Of a stretch of DNA of 38,201 nt, positions 1 through 8,778 are shown in pieces. The notes under the pieces are model-generated. The model saw only the letters and a list, made by a program, of their open reading frames with translations. It did no database searches and was not told the DNA's origin. A program made the translations under genes and the position numbers. Position 1 is the stretch's first letter. Every line of letters starts with the position of its first letter. Source of the stretch: a bacterium (GTDB lineage Bacteria; Armatimonadota; Chthonomonadetes; Chthonomonadales; Chthonomonadaceae). The stretch lies in NCBI GenBank assembly GCA_900299305.1, contig OMJJ01000275.1:1-38201 (forward strand), read 5' to 3'.

Positions 1-117
1 AAGGGCAAGGCGGCATCAGGCACGGCGCAGCAGATTGAGGAGCGGTTTGCAGCAGCGCGTGCGCGGTGGCCATCGCCGCCTGTGCAGGGGGAGCTGGGGC
101 TGCCGATCCTCATCCGA
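1..117 (+). other. GC-rich foreign-looking end segment, possible partial coding sequence
   Basis: The first ~117 bases are about 70% GC by eye, clearly above the following DNA. Frame 1 of the plus strand is open and protein-like (Lys-Gly-Lys, then an Ile-Glu-Glu-Arg helix and a Leu-Pro-Ile-Leu-Ile-Arg end). It stops making sense where the sequence becomes the antisense of actB. I do not recognise the encoded fragment. It may be the tail of a gene from another locus or organism joined here by rearrangement or by assembly error. No inverted repeat or target duplication is visible at the joint. Confidence 0.4.
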
Positions 118-3100
118 TGGCAGACTTGGGGTCGTTCATGTCGCCGAAGGAGATGGATTTTGTGGGACACGCCTGCTGGCACGCGGTCACGACATCGCCA
201 TCTTTAATGGGTCTGCCCTCTTTTTTGGCTTCGATACGTGCCGCGCTAATGCGCTGTACGCAGTAGGTACATTTTTCCATAACTCCCCTAGAGCGCATGG
301 TTACGTTGGGGTTTCTTGCCAACGTAAGAACGGTGTAGGGTTCTTCCGTGCGGTCTGTGTAGTTTAGGAAGTTGAAGCGGCGCACTTTGTAGGGGCAGTT
401 GTTAGAACAGTATTTGGTTCCTACACAGCGGTTATATATCATCTGGTTCAGACCGTCGTGGCTATGCACGGTGGCGGCGACGGGGCAGACGGGTTCGCAG
501 GGCGCGAGTTCGCACATCTGACACGCCATCGGCTGGAAGTAGGTCTGTGGGTTATCGAGGCTACCTTTGTAGTAGCGATCCATACGAATCCAGTGCATTT
601 CGCGTCCGCGCATCACGAGGTCTTTTCCGACTACAGCGATGTTGTTTTCGGATTGGCACGCGATGGTACAGGTGTTACAGCCAGTACAGGTATTGAGGTC
701 GATAACCATAGCCCAAGCATTGTAGTCTTTGTAGTCGTAGTCCATTCCGAAGTGTCCTGCCTCTTCGGAACCACCGACGACTTTGGGATACATCGAGATT
801 GGCTCTTCCTTCTTTTCGCCCTCTTTGTGCTCACCCTCTTTATGCTCTCCACCTTCACCTTCGGGTTCGCCATACTTACCCTTTTTGTACTCGTCGAGAG
901 TGGTTAGGCGGATAATATCGCGTCCAAACTGACTATCTATCTGTTTGCCGTTGGTGTCTGAGATGAGGTTGTGGTTTTCGGTGGTCGCGATTTGCCACGT
1001 TCCCCCTGCCCTACGAACGTTGCACCCAGTTTTAGACCAGAGCGCGTCGGAGGTACGGATTTGGTTGGCATCGAAACCTGCGCCGTCCCAACCGTTTACG
1101 GGCATAACTCCTTTACCACCTGATGCGATTGCACCGCCTTGCGTGCGTCCATAACCGAGGTGAACCGTAACGGAGTGGTCGGCATGACCGAAGGCGATGA
1201 GTGTTGCACCTTTTACGCGGCGGTTGCCTACCTCTACCTCTACAATATCGTCGTTCGAGACGTTGAGGGCTTGCGCGGTGCGAACGCTCATAAGTACTGC
1301 GTTGTCCCACGTAATTTTGGTATTTGGCTTGGGCAGCTCTTGCATCCAGCCGTTATTCGCAAAGCGTCCATCCCAGATAGTGGGGTCGGGCGCAAACACG
1401 ACTTCGATATTGTCTTTGCTTCCCTCGGTAACGGGGGTGAGGCTAATTCCCGTAGCGAAATCGGTTTTGAGCATGACGGTAATGGGTGCTTCCGCCGTTC
1501 CGGGTAGAAGTCCGTCGTTTAGGAACTTGCGCCATGCTTTATCGAAGTTAGAGAGGTTTAGGCGAGCCTTCCAATAGGTGCGAACTGCCTCTTCACTGGT
1601 TGCGGGTCTGCCGATAAGCGCGGATAGCACTTCTAGCGGGGACTTCGCGCCGTCGTAGAGAGGGTTGATAAGCGGTTGTACAATGGAGATGGTTCCATCG
1701 TAGGCACGAGCATCACCCCAAGCCTCTAGGAAGTGGGTTTCGGGGATGTGCCATTCCGAGATGAAGCCCGTCTCATCGCGGTGCAAGCCTACGTGCGCCG
1801 AGAAGGCTACATTGGAGAGGTTTGCGCCGAACTGTAGGTCGATGGGGGCATGGTAGGCGGGATTTGCGCCGAGTGCCAGCAGAAACTCTACTTTACCACC
1901 TTGAATATCGGCGGTAAGAGTACGGAGGTCTTCTACCTGTTGGCGCGGCTGTACCTCTATGGGGTTGGTGTAGACAACGGTACTACCCACGGCGTTGAGT
2001 TGGACGTTTATCGCATGGACGAGGGCTTGGGTTGCGGGGCTGAGGTGTTCACCCGCGATTACTAGGGAGCGTCCTCGGTTCTCTTGCAGGTCGGCGACTA
2101 CTTCGTCAAGCCATGGGGCATTGACTGCGGGAGCGGTAATACCGGTCACACCGACTTTTGCCGCAACTGCCGCGGCAATCGCCTCCATGTCGCTTACTCT
2201 GGTCGGGAAGCGGTGGTCTGCCATTGCGCCCGTAAGTTTAGGAGTACACTCCACCGCATAGAGGCGGTTCATCTCTTTTTTCTCTTCGTCTACGCGCCGC
2301 TTGTCACTGAAGTCACGGCTAAAGCGGACACTAGCGGGGTGATTCGAGAAGAAGTCGCTGTCGAGGGAGAGGATACGATCTGCTTTGTCGAACTGGTAAA
2401 TCGTGTTGACGACCTGCCCAAACGCGATAAGAGAGCCTTGCCGCACGTTGTCTTGAGATACGGGGTCGTACTGCACCCACTGCGCTTTGGGGTAGAGCTT
2501 TAGAAACTCTTGTATCTTGGCATAGAGCGTGGGAGAGGTGACAGTTTCGGTGAGAATACGAATACCTGCACCCTCTTTGTCTTTCTGCTTGGCAAGAGCG
2601 GCTCTTGCGGCAGTTAGGAAGGCATCATAGGAGCTAGGTTGCCCTTTTCCGAACACGGTTTTCGAGCGGTCTGCATCGTAGAGGTTGAGTATCTCTGCTT
2701 GCATAAAGGCATCGGTAGAGCCGAGTACAGCGGGGTGTTCGGGGTTGCCCTCGATTTTGGTAGGTCGCCCCTCATGGCTCTCTACGATAATACCTCGCGC
2801 ATAGCCCTGAAAGAGCGAAGCGGAAGCGTAGTAGAGGGCTTTTCCCGGAATGGTGTTTTCGGGGGCTTTTACGTAGGGAACGATGCGGTCTTGGGGCAGG
2901 AAGCGGCAACCCGACAGCCCTGCGAGTGCAAGCGATGCCCCCGATAGTATCATAAACTGTCGGCGATCCATCTGCAAGCGCAGGGGGCGGGCGATTTGTG
3001 GAAACTCATCATCTAGGAACTGCTGAAACTCATCGGTTTCGGCGAGTTCTCCCAGACCGCGCCACATCTCTTGCCCTTTTTTGTTGGCAAGGCGTTCGCG

Positions 3101-3142
3101 TATCTGGTCGATATTGAGTTTTGTCTTCTGCGGATTCTCCAT
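110..3142 (-). CDS. actB: Alternative complex III subunit ActB (molybdopterin-like + 4Fe-4S protein), 3'-truncated
   Basis: This is the large iron-sulfur subunit of alternative complex III, a menaquinol oxidase that replaces cytochrome bc1. A twin-arginine motif (RRQFM, residues 60-64) precedes a hydrophobic stretch. A molybdopterin-oxidoreductase-like domain, which in this family carries no cofactor, fills the next ~700 residues. An acidic/lysine linker (EGEHKEG repeats, ~760-785) leads to a four-cluster ferredoxin-like domain from residue ~817 (CTGCNTC, CQMC, CVGTKYC, CTYC groups). I chose ATG at 3142 because AGGTG lies 9 bases upstream; a GTG at 3154 is in frame. The frame stops just after FGDMNDPKS. 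Family members normally continue for several tens of residues past this motif, so the true C-terminus appears to be missing at the junction near base 117. It follows actA by 48 bases. Confidence 0.93.
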   Translation of the reverse strand: MENPQKTKLNIDQIRERLANKKGQEMWRGLGELAETDEFQQFLDDEFPQIARPLRLQMDRRQFMILSGASLALAGLSGCRFLPQDRIVPYVKAPENTIPGKALYYASASLFQGYARGIIVESHEGRPTKIEGNPEHPAVLGSTDAFMQAEILNLYDADRSKTVFGKGQPSSYDAFLTAARAALAKQKDKEGAGIRILTETVTSPTLYAKIQEFLKLYPKAQWVQYDPVSQDNVRQGSLIAFGQVVNTIYQFDKADRILSLDSDFFSNHPASVRFSRDFSDKRRVDEEKKEMNRLYAVECTPKLTGAMADHRFPTRVSDMEAIAAAVAAKVGVTGITAPAVNAPWLDEVVADLQENRGRSLVIAGEHLSPATQALVHAINVQLNAVGSTVVYTNPIEVQPRQQVEDLRTLTADIQGGKVEFLLALGANPAYHAPIDLQFGANLSNVAFSAHVGLHRDETGFISEWHIPETHFLEAWGDARAYDGTISIVQPLINPLYDGAKSPLEVLSALIGRPATSEEAVRTYWKARLNLSNFDKAWRKFLNDGLLPGTAEAPITVMLKTDFATGISLTPVTEGSKDNIEVVFAPDPTIWDGRFANNGWMQELPKPNTKITWDNAVLMSVRTAQALNVSNDDIVEVEVGNRRVKGATLIAFGHADHSVTVHLGYGRTQGGAIASGGKGVMPVNGWDGAGFDANQIRTSDALWSKTGCNVRRAGGTWQIATTENHNLISDTNGKQIDSQFGRDIIRLTTLDEYKKGKYGEPEGEGGEHKEGEHKEGEKKEEPISMYPKVVGGSEEAGHFGMDYDYKDYNAWAMVIDLNTCTGCNTCTIACQSENNIAVVGKDLVMRGREMHWIRMDRYYKGSLDNPQTYFQPMACQMCELAPCEPVCPVAATVHSHDGLNQMIYNRCVGTKYCSNNCPYKVRRFNFLNYTDRTEEPYTVLTLARNPNVTMRSRGVMEKCTYCVQRISAARIEAKKEGRPIKDGDVVTACQQACPTKSISFGDMNDPKSAIG

Positions 3143-3190
3143 AGTGTGCGGCACCTAAATCGTAGGACGTTGTACGGTGTTATTTTGCGT

Positions 3191-3925
3191 TTAGCGGTGG
3201 CATATCCAACAGTCTGCCAACTGCTTTTTCTTAATTCCAAACTTTTTGACGAGCGCTTCGCCTTTGGCGAGTTCTTCGGGACTACGGACGTGTTCGCCGC
3301 TGTTAAGAATGTCTCGCTCTTCGGGGGTAGCACTGGAATACTCGCGGTCTGTCCCCTTCTGCCCGATTTCATAGAGACTGAACACCTTGTCGGGGTCGTT
3401 CACATACTTTTCGGGGTTGCGGTGGCAGTTGAGACACCACACCATGAAGAAGGGCTTGCCTTTGAAGGCGAGTTGCATCTGCTGGACGGAGCCGTGACAG
3501 ATATTACAGTTTAGCCCGCGCTTAATGTGAATACTGTGGTTGAAGTAGACAAATTCGGGGACTTTGTTGACCTGCGCCCATTTGATGGGGGTATTGGTCT
3601 TGTAGCTCTGGCGCACGGGTTCCAGTAGCGGACTGTTTGTCCATATCTGCGAGTGGCAGGACATACAGGTCTCGGTAGCGGGAACGGTGGCGTGTGCCGA
3701 GTTCTCTACGTTCGAGTGGCAGTAGCGGCAATCTATCCCTAGTTCGCTTACGTGGTGTTCGTGGCTAAAAGGGACGGGTTGGTCGGCAACAATGCCCGCT
3801 TTGGTGTTGTAGGAAGCGCGACTAACTCCTGTACCGATAAGAAGGAGAATTAGAGGACCCGTCAACAGAAGGATGAGGCTTAATTTCGCGAGGACATTCG
3901 CCTTTGGATGAAAGACTTGAGCCAT
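3191..3925 (-). CDS. actA: Alternative complex III pentaheme cytochrome c subunit ActA
   Basis: The 244-residue protein has one N-terminal membrane anchor (residues ~12-35) and five CxxCH haem-binding motifs: CRYCH, CMSCH, CNICH, CLNCH and the C-terminal CWICH. Five haems with an N-terminal anchor is the ActA pattern, and actB directly follows. It should sit on the periplasmic side and receive electrons from quinol oxidation for transfer to an oxidase or soluble cytochrome. ATG at 3925 is preceded by GGAG at a spacing of 8. A sigma70-type promoter lies about 100 bases upstream at 4021-4050, so actA is probably the first gene of the operon. Confidence 0.93.
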   Translation of the reverse strand: MAQVFHPKANVLAKLSLILLLTGPLILLLIGTGVSRASYNTKAGIVADQPVPFSHEHHVSELGIDCRYCHSNVENSAHATVPATETCMSCHSQIWTNSPLLEPVRQSYKTNTPIKWAQVNKVPEFVYFNHSIHIKRGLNCNICHGSVQQMQLAFKGKPFFMVWCLNCHRNPEKYVNDPDKVFSLYEIGQKGTDREYSSATPEERDILNSGEHVRSPEELAKGEALVKKFGIKKKQLADCWICHR

Positions 3926-4020
3926 ACAGGCAACTCCATGTAGGTTCGAGCGGTTCTACAAACCTCCGCTCCACGTCCGTATGTGTTTCGGTCTAGTTCG
4001 TTTTCACACGGTTATCTTAG

Positions 4021-4050
4021 AGTATAGCCAATAGCAGGGGGGCAAGTCAA
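4021..4050 (-). promoter_or_regulatory. Sigma70-type promoter of the act operon
   Basis: On the minus strand TTGACT (4045-4050) is followed after 18 bases by TATACT (4021-4026), five of six matches to each consensus box. Transcription would start near 4014, giving a leader of about 90 bases before actA. The rest of 3926-4192 holds no convincing ORF. Confidence 0.6.
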
Positions 4051-4192
4051 GAGGAATTTTACTATCTTGTGCATTTTTTCACGATGTTAGTCTGCACGAT
4101 ACATTCCAATTAGGTAAGGCTAAACCTTGCGCAGTGCCTCCCCTAGTCAGTGGCACGCATAAGCAGAATCGCACTTTTAGTCCTCTTCTCGA

Positions 4193-5197
4193 CTAAAGAT
4201 GCTTCCAGTCGTAACGCTTGAGGGTGAAGAGGCGGTCTTTGGTAACAGAGACAATTCGGGAAAGGTCGATGTCTTTGGGAACAATGGGCCAGCCACTCAT
4301 GGCAAATAGGTTTGCCTCTATCTGCTTCCAAACTGCGCCCTGCTCATGGGGTGTAATGTTGTGGTGTGGAATGGGGGCAAGCAGTTGGTTCATTTGGCGG
4401 ATGGTGCGTATCTCTACACCGGGAACGCTTTTCACGGTCTGGATAGCGAGTCGGAAGTTGCTAATGGCGCGTTCAAGGTCGGCTTCTGATTTTCGGGGCG
4501 CGGGTTGCCATTGGGCTTTGGGGGTCTCTTTTCCCCCTCCAAAGTTGGCTAAATCCCAAAAGGCTTCGTGTAGGATACGGGTTGGGTGTCCCAAGAAAAC
4601 CTCTTGCCAAAACTCCCCTTTGTCTCTTTGCGCTATCAGGTGCGCCGCTACCCTGTCTCTGTCGGCTTGGGACTTTACGTCGTCTGGGTAGTTTCCATCG
4701 CTAAACCCACCGCCCCAAGGATAGGCTATCAGCCCATTAAAACGGTGGATACCGCCCTCTGGTATGCGTGTATGGGCGTATACAAAGGCGTGGATACCAA
4801 GATGCTCCATCGCCCCGCAGATTTGTGCGCCCCACGTATTGCCGGGTCCGGCAAAGCAGGAGGGCATGAGGTCGAAAGCATCTTGTATCGCTTGCACACC
4901 AGGCTTTTCACGGCGAATTGCCTCCGCGACCCCTGCCTCCCAGTCTTTATCTTTTAGGTATTCAGTGATGGTGGGGTGTACGGAGTGGGTAGCGGTATGG
5001 AATCCGATGTCGTGCTGTGCTAATGCGCGAATAACGTCGGTACGCCCCCGCTCTTTTAGCAGCCGCGCCTTCTCGCCTACCACGCACATCGTAGCCCGAA
5101 CCTCTTCTTCCGCCAGAATATCAGAACAGGTTTTTGCGATGTCGTCTGCCTCTAGTGCTACGAGGTCTTCTACATCCATAAACAGCGTAACGTACAT
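4193..5197 (-). CDS. Polysaccharide deacetylase (NodB-like) family protein
   Basis: The 334-residue protein begins directly with the first NodB strand (FMDVED, residues 6-11), where the Asp residues match the catalytic/metal Asp pair of carbohydrate esterase 4. The metal-binding histidine motif follows as HTATHSVHP (~67-75). A late Leu/Gly/His segment (VFLGHP, ~200) may complete the site. No signal peptide is seen, so a cytoplasmic or unusual substrate is possible. It starts 17 bases after the hsp70-like gene with AGGGAG 7-8 bases before ATG, so the two are likely cotranscribed. Substrate cannot be predicted. A 7-bp stem (4176-4182 / 4191-4197) spans its stop codon but lacks a T-run. Confidence 0.75.
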   Translation of the reverse strand: MYVTLFMDVEDLVALEADDIAKTCSDILAEEEVRATMCVVGEKARLLKERGRTDVIRALAQHDIGFHTATHSVHPTITEYLKDKDWEAGVAEAIRREKPGVQAIQDAFDLMPSCFAGPGNTWGAQICGAMEHLGIHAFVYAHTRIPEGGIHRFNGLIAYPWGGGFSDGNYPDDVKSQADRDRVAAHLIAQRDKGEFWQEVFLGHPTRILHEAFWDLANFGGGKETPKAQWQPAPRKSEADLERAISNFRLAIQTVKSVPGVEIRTIRQMNQLLAPIPHHNITPHEQGAVWKQIEANLFAMSGWPIVPKDIDLSRIVSVTKDRLFTLKRYDWKHL

Positions 5198-5214
5198 GGC
5201 TCTTCTCCCTACTC

Positions 5215-6852
5215 TTAGCGCAACTGCACCACCCGGTTATCGGTACTAATGTCCTTCTGTTTGAGGAGGTCATGTATCGTGGCACAGAGGAAGCGGTTTT
5301 CGTCGATAAAGAAGTCGATGCGTAGACGTGCTTGCGCCCCCGCCCCCGCCGCAGGAAGCCGCACGGTATCGCCGGGGTTTAGCGTGATAACACACTCGTC
5401 CTCTTCTGCGCCGGTGGGTATCCAGTACTCGTTACCATTGGAGCGGCGTTGCCATGGGAGGCTAAGTCGTCCTGCGTACCCTACCTCACATACGGGAAGG
5501 CGAAACTGCGACTGTCCCTCTGCAACCGCGTAGTAGCGGGTCTCGAAGGGTTTTGGGGTGGGATAGGGTGTACCACGTCGCACAAGCCTCTCGTACTCTG
5601 GGCGGTTCTGGCTATCGCTATAGACCCGTATGGAGTAGTCGTGGTGAACGATTTGGTCTACACTATATCCTGCGCCGAAGATAGCGGCTCCCTTTGCCAC
5701 TGCCTCGAACGGCTCCCAGTAGTGTACGCGCTGAGAGCCAAAGATTCGCTCGAACAGGTCTCGTACACCGGGAAGCAGGGTAGAGCCGCCCACCAAGAGA
5801 ACTGCATCAAGTTCGGTTTCGTTTACTTCGTGGCGGCAGTCGTCTAAAATGGCTTCGGTAATCGTTTCGAGGGTTTTGTATAGCCCACGCTGTTCGAGGA
5901 GTTCTAGGAATTCGGGGCGCGTTATCTCTATGCGTCCGCCTTGCAGTAAAAAGAAACTGCTATCGGCGATACTGGCTTTATTGCTAAGGTCTTTTTTAAT
6001 GGCTTCGGCTTGTTCGGCGAGTTTGGGGCGTAGCACGTTTTGATGGGCGCGAAGGCGTTCACAACCGAAGTCGGTTATCCACGAGTCGATGGTCTCTCCG
6101 CCGTAGGTGATACCGCGCCCTGCAATGAGAGTAGCACGCCGCGCCGCCCCCTGTGCCGAACGCCCCGTCGCACTAAAGGGGTGGGTTCTCACAAGAGCAA
6201 GGTCGAGAGTTCCTCCGCCGAAGTCCACCACGAGGATATGCTTCTGTTCCGAGAGATCTAAGCCGTAGCCTAGCGCGGCGGCGACGGGTTCGTCGAGGGT
6301 TCGGAAGCGCGATACCCCTAGTTTTCGGGCTATCTGTCCTAGTTCGGCGCGGTAGGGTTCAAAACTGTCTATCGGAACGGTCATGGTGAGGTCAGTGACT
6401 TGCCCCTCTTTACGCCAAAAGTAGAGGAGGCGCATTAGCCGTTTTTTGAGGGAGGGGTCGGGGGCGGCATGGCTTCGTTCGTAGTCTGCCATGTTCTCAA
6501 ACAGGTTTTCCAGAAATACGGAGGCGCACTGTCGAGCGGAGATGGTCTCCATTCCGACCTGCGCTACCGCTTGCTGACTAGAGCGGGCAAGTGTCTTCTT
6601 GAAGGAGCGGGCGAACGGAGAGAGTATCTGTATATCACCGGAAGGCAGTATCTCTCGTGCCGAGAGTGCGGGTCTGCCTATTATCGCTTTGTTGGCATCT
6701 TGAAAGTAGATAACCGAAGGGATAAGCGGCGTTTGCCATGCGGGTTCATAGTCTGCGAGTTCCTCAATGGGAACCACAATGGCATGAGTGCCAATCCATT
6801 TTGCCAGTATGGTGTTTGTCGTTCCAAAGTCTATCGCCCAGCTGGTATCCAT
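5215..6852 (-). CDS. Hsp70 family protein, short divergent form without lid
   Basis: The 545-residue protein has the actin-fold ATPase signature of Hsp70: phosphate 1 loop IDFGTTNT (residues 7-14), phosphate 2 loop VVDFGGGTLD (~215), and adenosine motif LLVGGSTLLPGV (~350). The remaining ~150 residues look like a beta-rich substrate domain (ending near IDFFIDENRF) with no helical lid and no EEVD-type tail. It is shorter than DnaK (~640), and no dnaJ or grpE is adjacent, so it is not the housekeeping chaperone. The start has AGGG about 8 bases upstream. It sits 53 bases after the isomerase-like gene and 17 bases before the deacetylase gene, suggesting one transcript. The client is unknown. Confidence 0.85.
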   Translation of the reverse strand: MDTSWAIDFGTTNTILAKWIGTHAIVVPIEELADYEPAWQTPLIPSVIYFQDANKAIIGRPALSAREILPSGDIQILSPFARSFKKTLARSSQQAVAQVGMETISARQCASVFLENLFENMADYERSHAAPDPSLKKRLMRLLYFWRKEGQVTDLTMTVPIDSFEPYRAELGQIARKLGVSRFRTLDEPVAAALGYGLDLSEQKHILVVDFGGGTLDLALVRTHPFSATGRSAQGAARRATLIAGRGITYGGETIDSWITDFGCERLRAHQNVLRPKLAEQAEAIKKDLSNKASIADSSFFLLQGGRIEITRPEFLELLEQRGLYKTLETITEAILDDCRHEVNETELDAVLLVGGSTLLPGVRDLFERIFGSQRVHYWEPFEAVAKGAAIFGAGYSVDQIVHHDYSIRVYSDSQNRPEYERLVRRGTPYPTPKPFETRYYAVAEGQSQFRLPVCEVGYAGRLSLPWQRRSNGNEYWIPTGAEEDECVITLNPGDTVRLPAAGAGAQARLRIDFFIDENRFLCATIHDLLKQKDISTDNRVVQLR

Positions 6853-6905
6853 CGCTTACCCTATCGTTTCTTTAATTTTCTTACTTCAACCTTACCGCAC
6901 GAAAC

Positions 6906-7772
6906 TCACACATCGCAGATACGGATGGCTTTCGCCAGCGAATCCAGTTTGTTTTTGGGTCCGAACTCATGTGCGAGATAGCCTTTGTATTTGGTGCTTG
7001 CTATCGCCTGACAGACGCGGGTGTAGTTCAGTTCTTGGGTCTCGTCGATGTCGCGCCGTCCGGGTACGCCGCCCGTGTGGAAGTGCGCGATATACTCGAT
7101 ATTCTCCGTCACCGTCGCGCATACGTCGCCTTCCATTATCTGCATATGGTAGATGTCGTACAGCAGTTTGAAGCGGGGCGAGTTGATACGCTTACAGAGT
7201 TCCACACCCCACTTAGTATGGTCGCACTGATAGTCGGGGTGGTCGCGTTTGCTGTTCAGAAGTTCCATACAGATGGTTACTCCTGCATCTTCTGCCACTT
7301 TGATAATGCGCTTTATCCCTTTTTCGCAGTTGTCCATGCCTTGCGGATCGGAAAGCCCTCGTCGGTTCCCAGAGAAGGTGATGATATTGGGTAGCCCCGC
7401 CTTTGCCGCTTTGGGCAGAATGTCTTCAGACTGTTTTACAAGGTTTTCGTGGTTGGCGAGGGTGTTCCAGCCGTCGGGCAGAGAGCCGATACCGTAGCCC
7501 ATCGAAACCACCATCCCATGCCGCTTCACCGTCTCCCACTCGTTTTCGCCTAGCAAATCAATGCCCACAATGCCCATGGGCTTAACCTTTTGGCAGAGGG
7601 TATCGAGGTCTAGGAAGCCGTAGCATCCTCTACAGATAGACTGTTTAATGCGTCCTTTCAGGGCAACGGGGGCGGCTTCTTGCGGGGTCGCGCCTGCCCT
7701 CTCCGTCCCCAAAACAACGGCGGAACTTGCCATAAGAGTAAGTGCCGAACGGCGGTTAAGTGTACCAGACAT
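6906..7772 (-). CDS. Sugar phosphate isomerase/epimerase, hydroxypyruvate-isomerase-like, Tat-exported
   Basis: The 288-residue protein is a xylose-isomerase-like TIM barrel. A Tat-type leader (NRRSALTLM, residues 6-14, then a hydrophobic Ala/Val stretch ending near AGA) precedes the barrel. Family acidic and histidine metal ligands appear as ICMELLNSK (Glu, ~168), LLYDIYHMQ (Asp and His, ~205) and AHFHTGG (~230), with a late YLAHEF Glu. Overall it resembles Hyi-type hydroxypyruvate isomerases, but the exported form is typical of uncharacterised Planctomycetes/Armatimonadetes-like paralogues and its substrate is open. AAAGGAG lies 8 bases before ATG. It follows the lyxose-isomerase-type gene by 123 bases. 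Confidence 0.8.
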   Translation of the reverse strand: MSGTLNRRSALTLMASSAVVLGTERAGATPQEAAPVALKGRIKQSICRGCYGFLDLDTLCQKVKPMGIVGIDLLGENEWETVKRHGMVVSMGYGIGSLPDGWNTLANHENLVKQSEDILPKAAKAGLPNIITFSGNRRGLSDPQGMDNCEKGIKRIIKVAEDAGVTICMELLNSKRDHPDYQCDHTKWGVELCKRINSPRFKLLYDIYHMQIMEGDVCATVTENIEYIAHFHTGGVPGRRDIDETQELNYTRVCQAIASTKYKGYLAHEFGPKNKLDSLAKAIRICDV

Positions 7773-7895
7773 TGCAAAACTCCTTTGTAGTCAAAACAGG
7801 TTCTCGTTCTCTGCGAGTAGTTTCGCTATCTCAGCCGCAGAATCCTGCCTAACCGCAGTGCTTCCTGCAACTATTGACGGGGTTTGGGCAGAGAA

Positions 7896-8531
<636 letters not shown>

Positions 8532-8552
8532 TCACTTAGAAAGACCAATAAC

Positions 8553-8582
8553 ACTATAGGCAGTTTGTCTGCCTTTTGTCAA
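8553..8582 (-). promoter_or_regulatory. Promoter of the lyxose-isomerase gene with palindromic spacer
   Basis: On the minus strand TTGACA (8577-8582) and TATAGT (8553-8558) are 18 bases apart. The spacer holds the inverted repeat GGCAG-TTTGT-CTGCC (8559-8573), a likely operator overlapping the polymerase site. The same bases could be read as a small hairpin followed by TTTT on the plus strand, but no plus-strand gene ends there, so the promoter reading is preferred. Confidence 0.6.
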
Positions 8583-8632
8583 GCGTCCTTCTAACTTTTA
8601 CGCAAGGAACCCAAATCCTGTGGTTTGCTTGC

Positions 8633-8661
8633 TTGACAGCAGGGTGAGATTATTCTATAAT
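8633..8661 (+). promoter_or_regulatory. Consensus sigma70 promoter of the PQQ-propeller gene
   Basis: TTGACA (8633-8638) and TATAAT (8656-8661) are separated by exactly 17 bases, a full match to the bacterial housekeeping consensus. Transcription should start near 8668, giving a leader of about 110 bases before the ATG at 8779. It predicts strong constitutive expression unless repressed from the neighbouring operator-like sites. Confidence 0.8.
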
Positions 8662-8778
8662 CTCCCTAGAGTGATGATTAAAATAGAAAATACGTCTGTG
8701 TAACGATTGTGTTGCTCAGGTCGTCTTATACCTTAAATGTCCTTGTGTACCGAATTCTCTCTCAAGGAGTTCTCAACT

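Noticed and set aside
1-113. Start of actC overlapping the actB stop by ATGA on the minus strand
   Set aside because: The translated frame shows no NrfD-like membrane segments and the DNA composition changes here, so the overlap looks accidental.
35-367. Open frame on the plus strand over the actB 3' end
   Set aside because: From about base 118 it is the antisense of the Fe-S domain of ActB; only the first ~117 bases are considered separately.
4174-4198. Terminator over the deacetylase stop codon
   Set aside because: A 7-bp AT-rich stem without a T-run, too weak to list.
8558-8577. Plus-strand terminator AGGCAG-TTTGT-CTGCCT with TTTT
   Set aside because: No plus-strand gene precedes it; the same bases fit better as the spacer of a minus-strand promoter.
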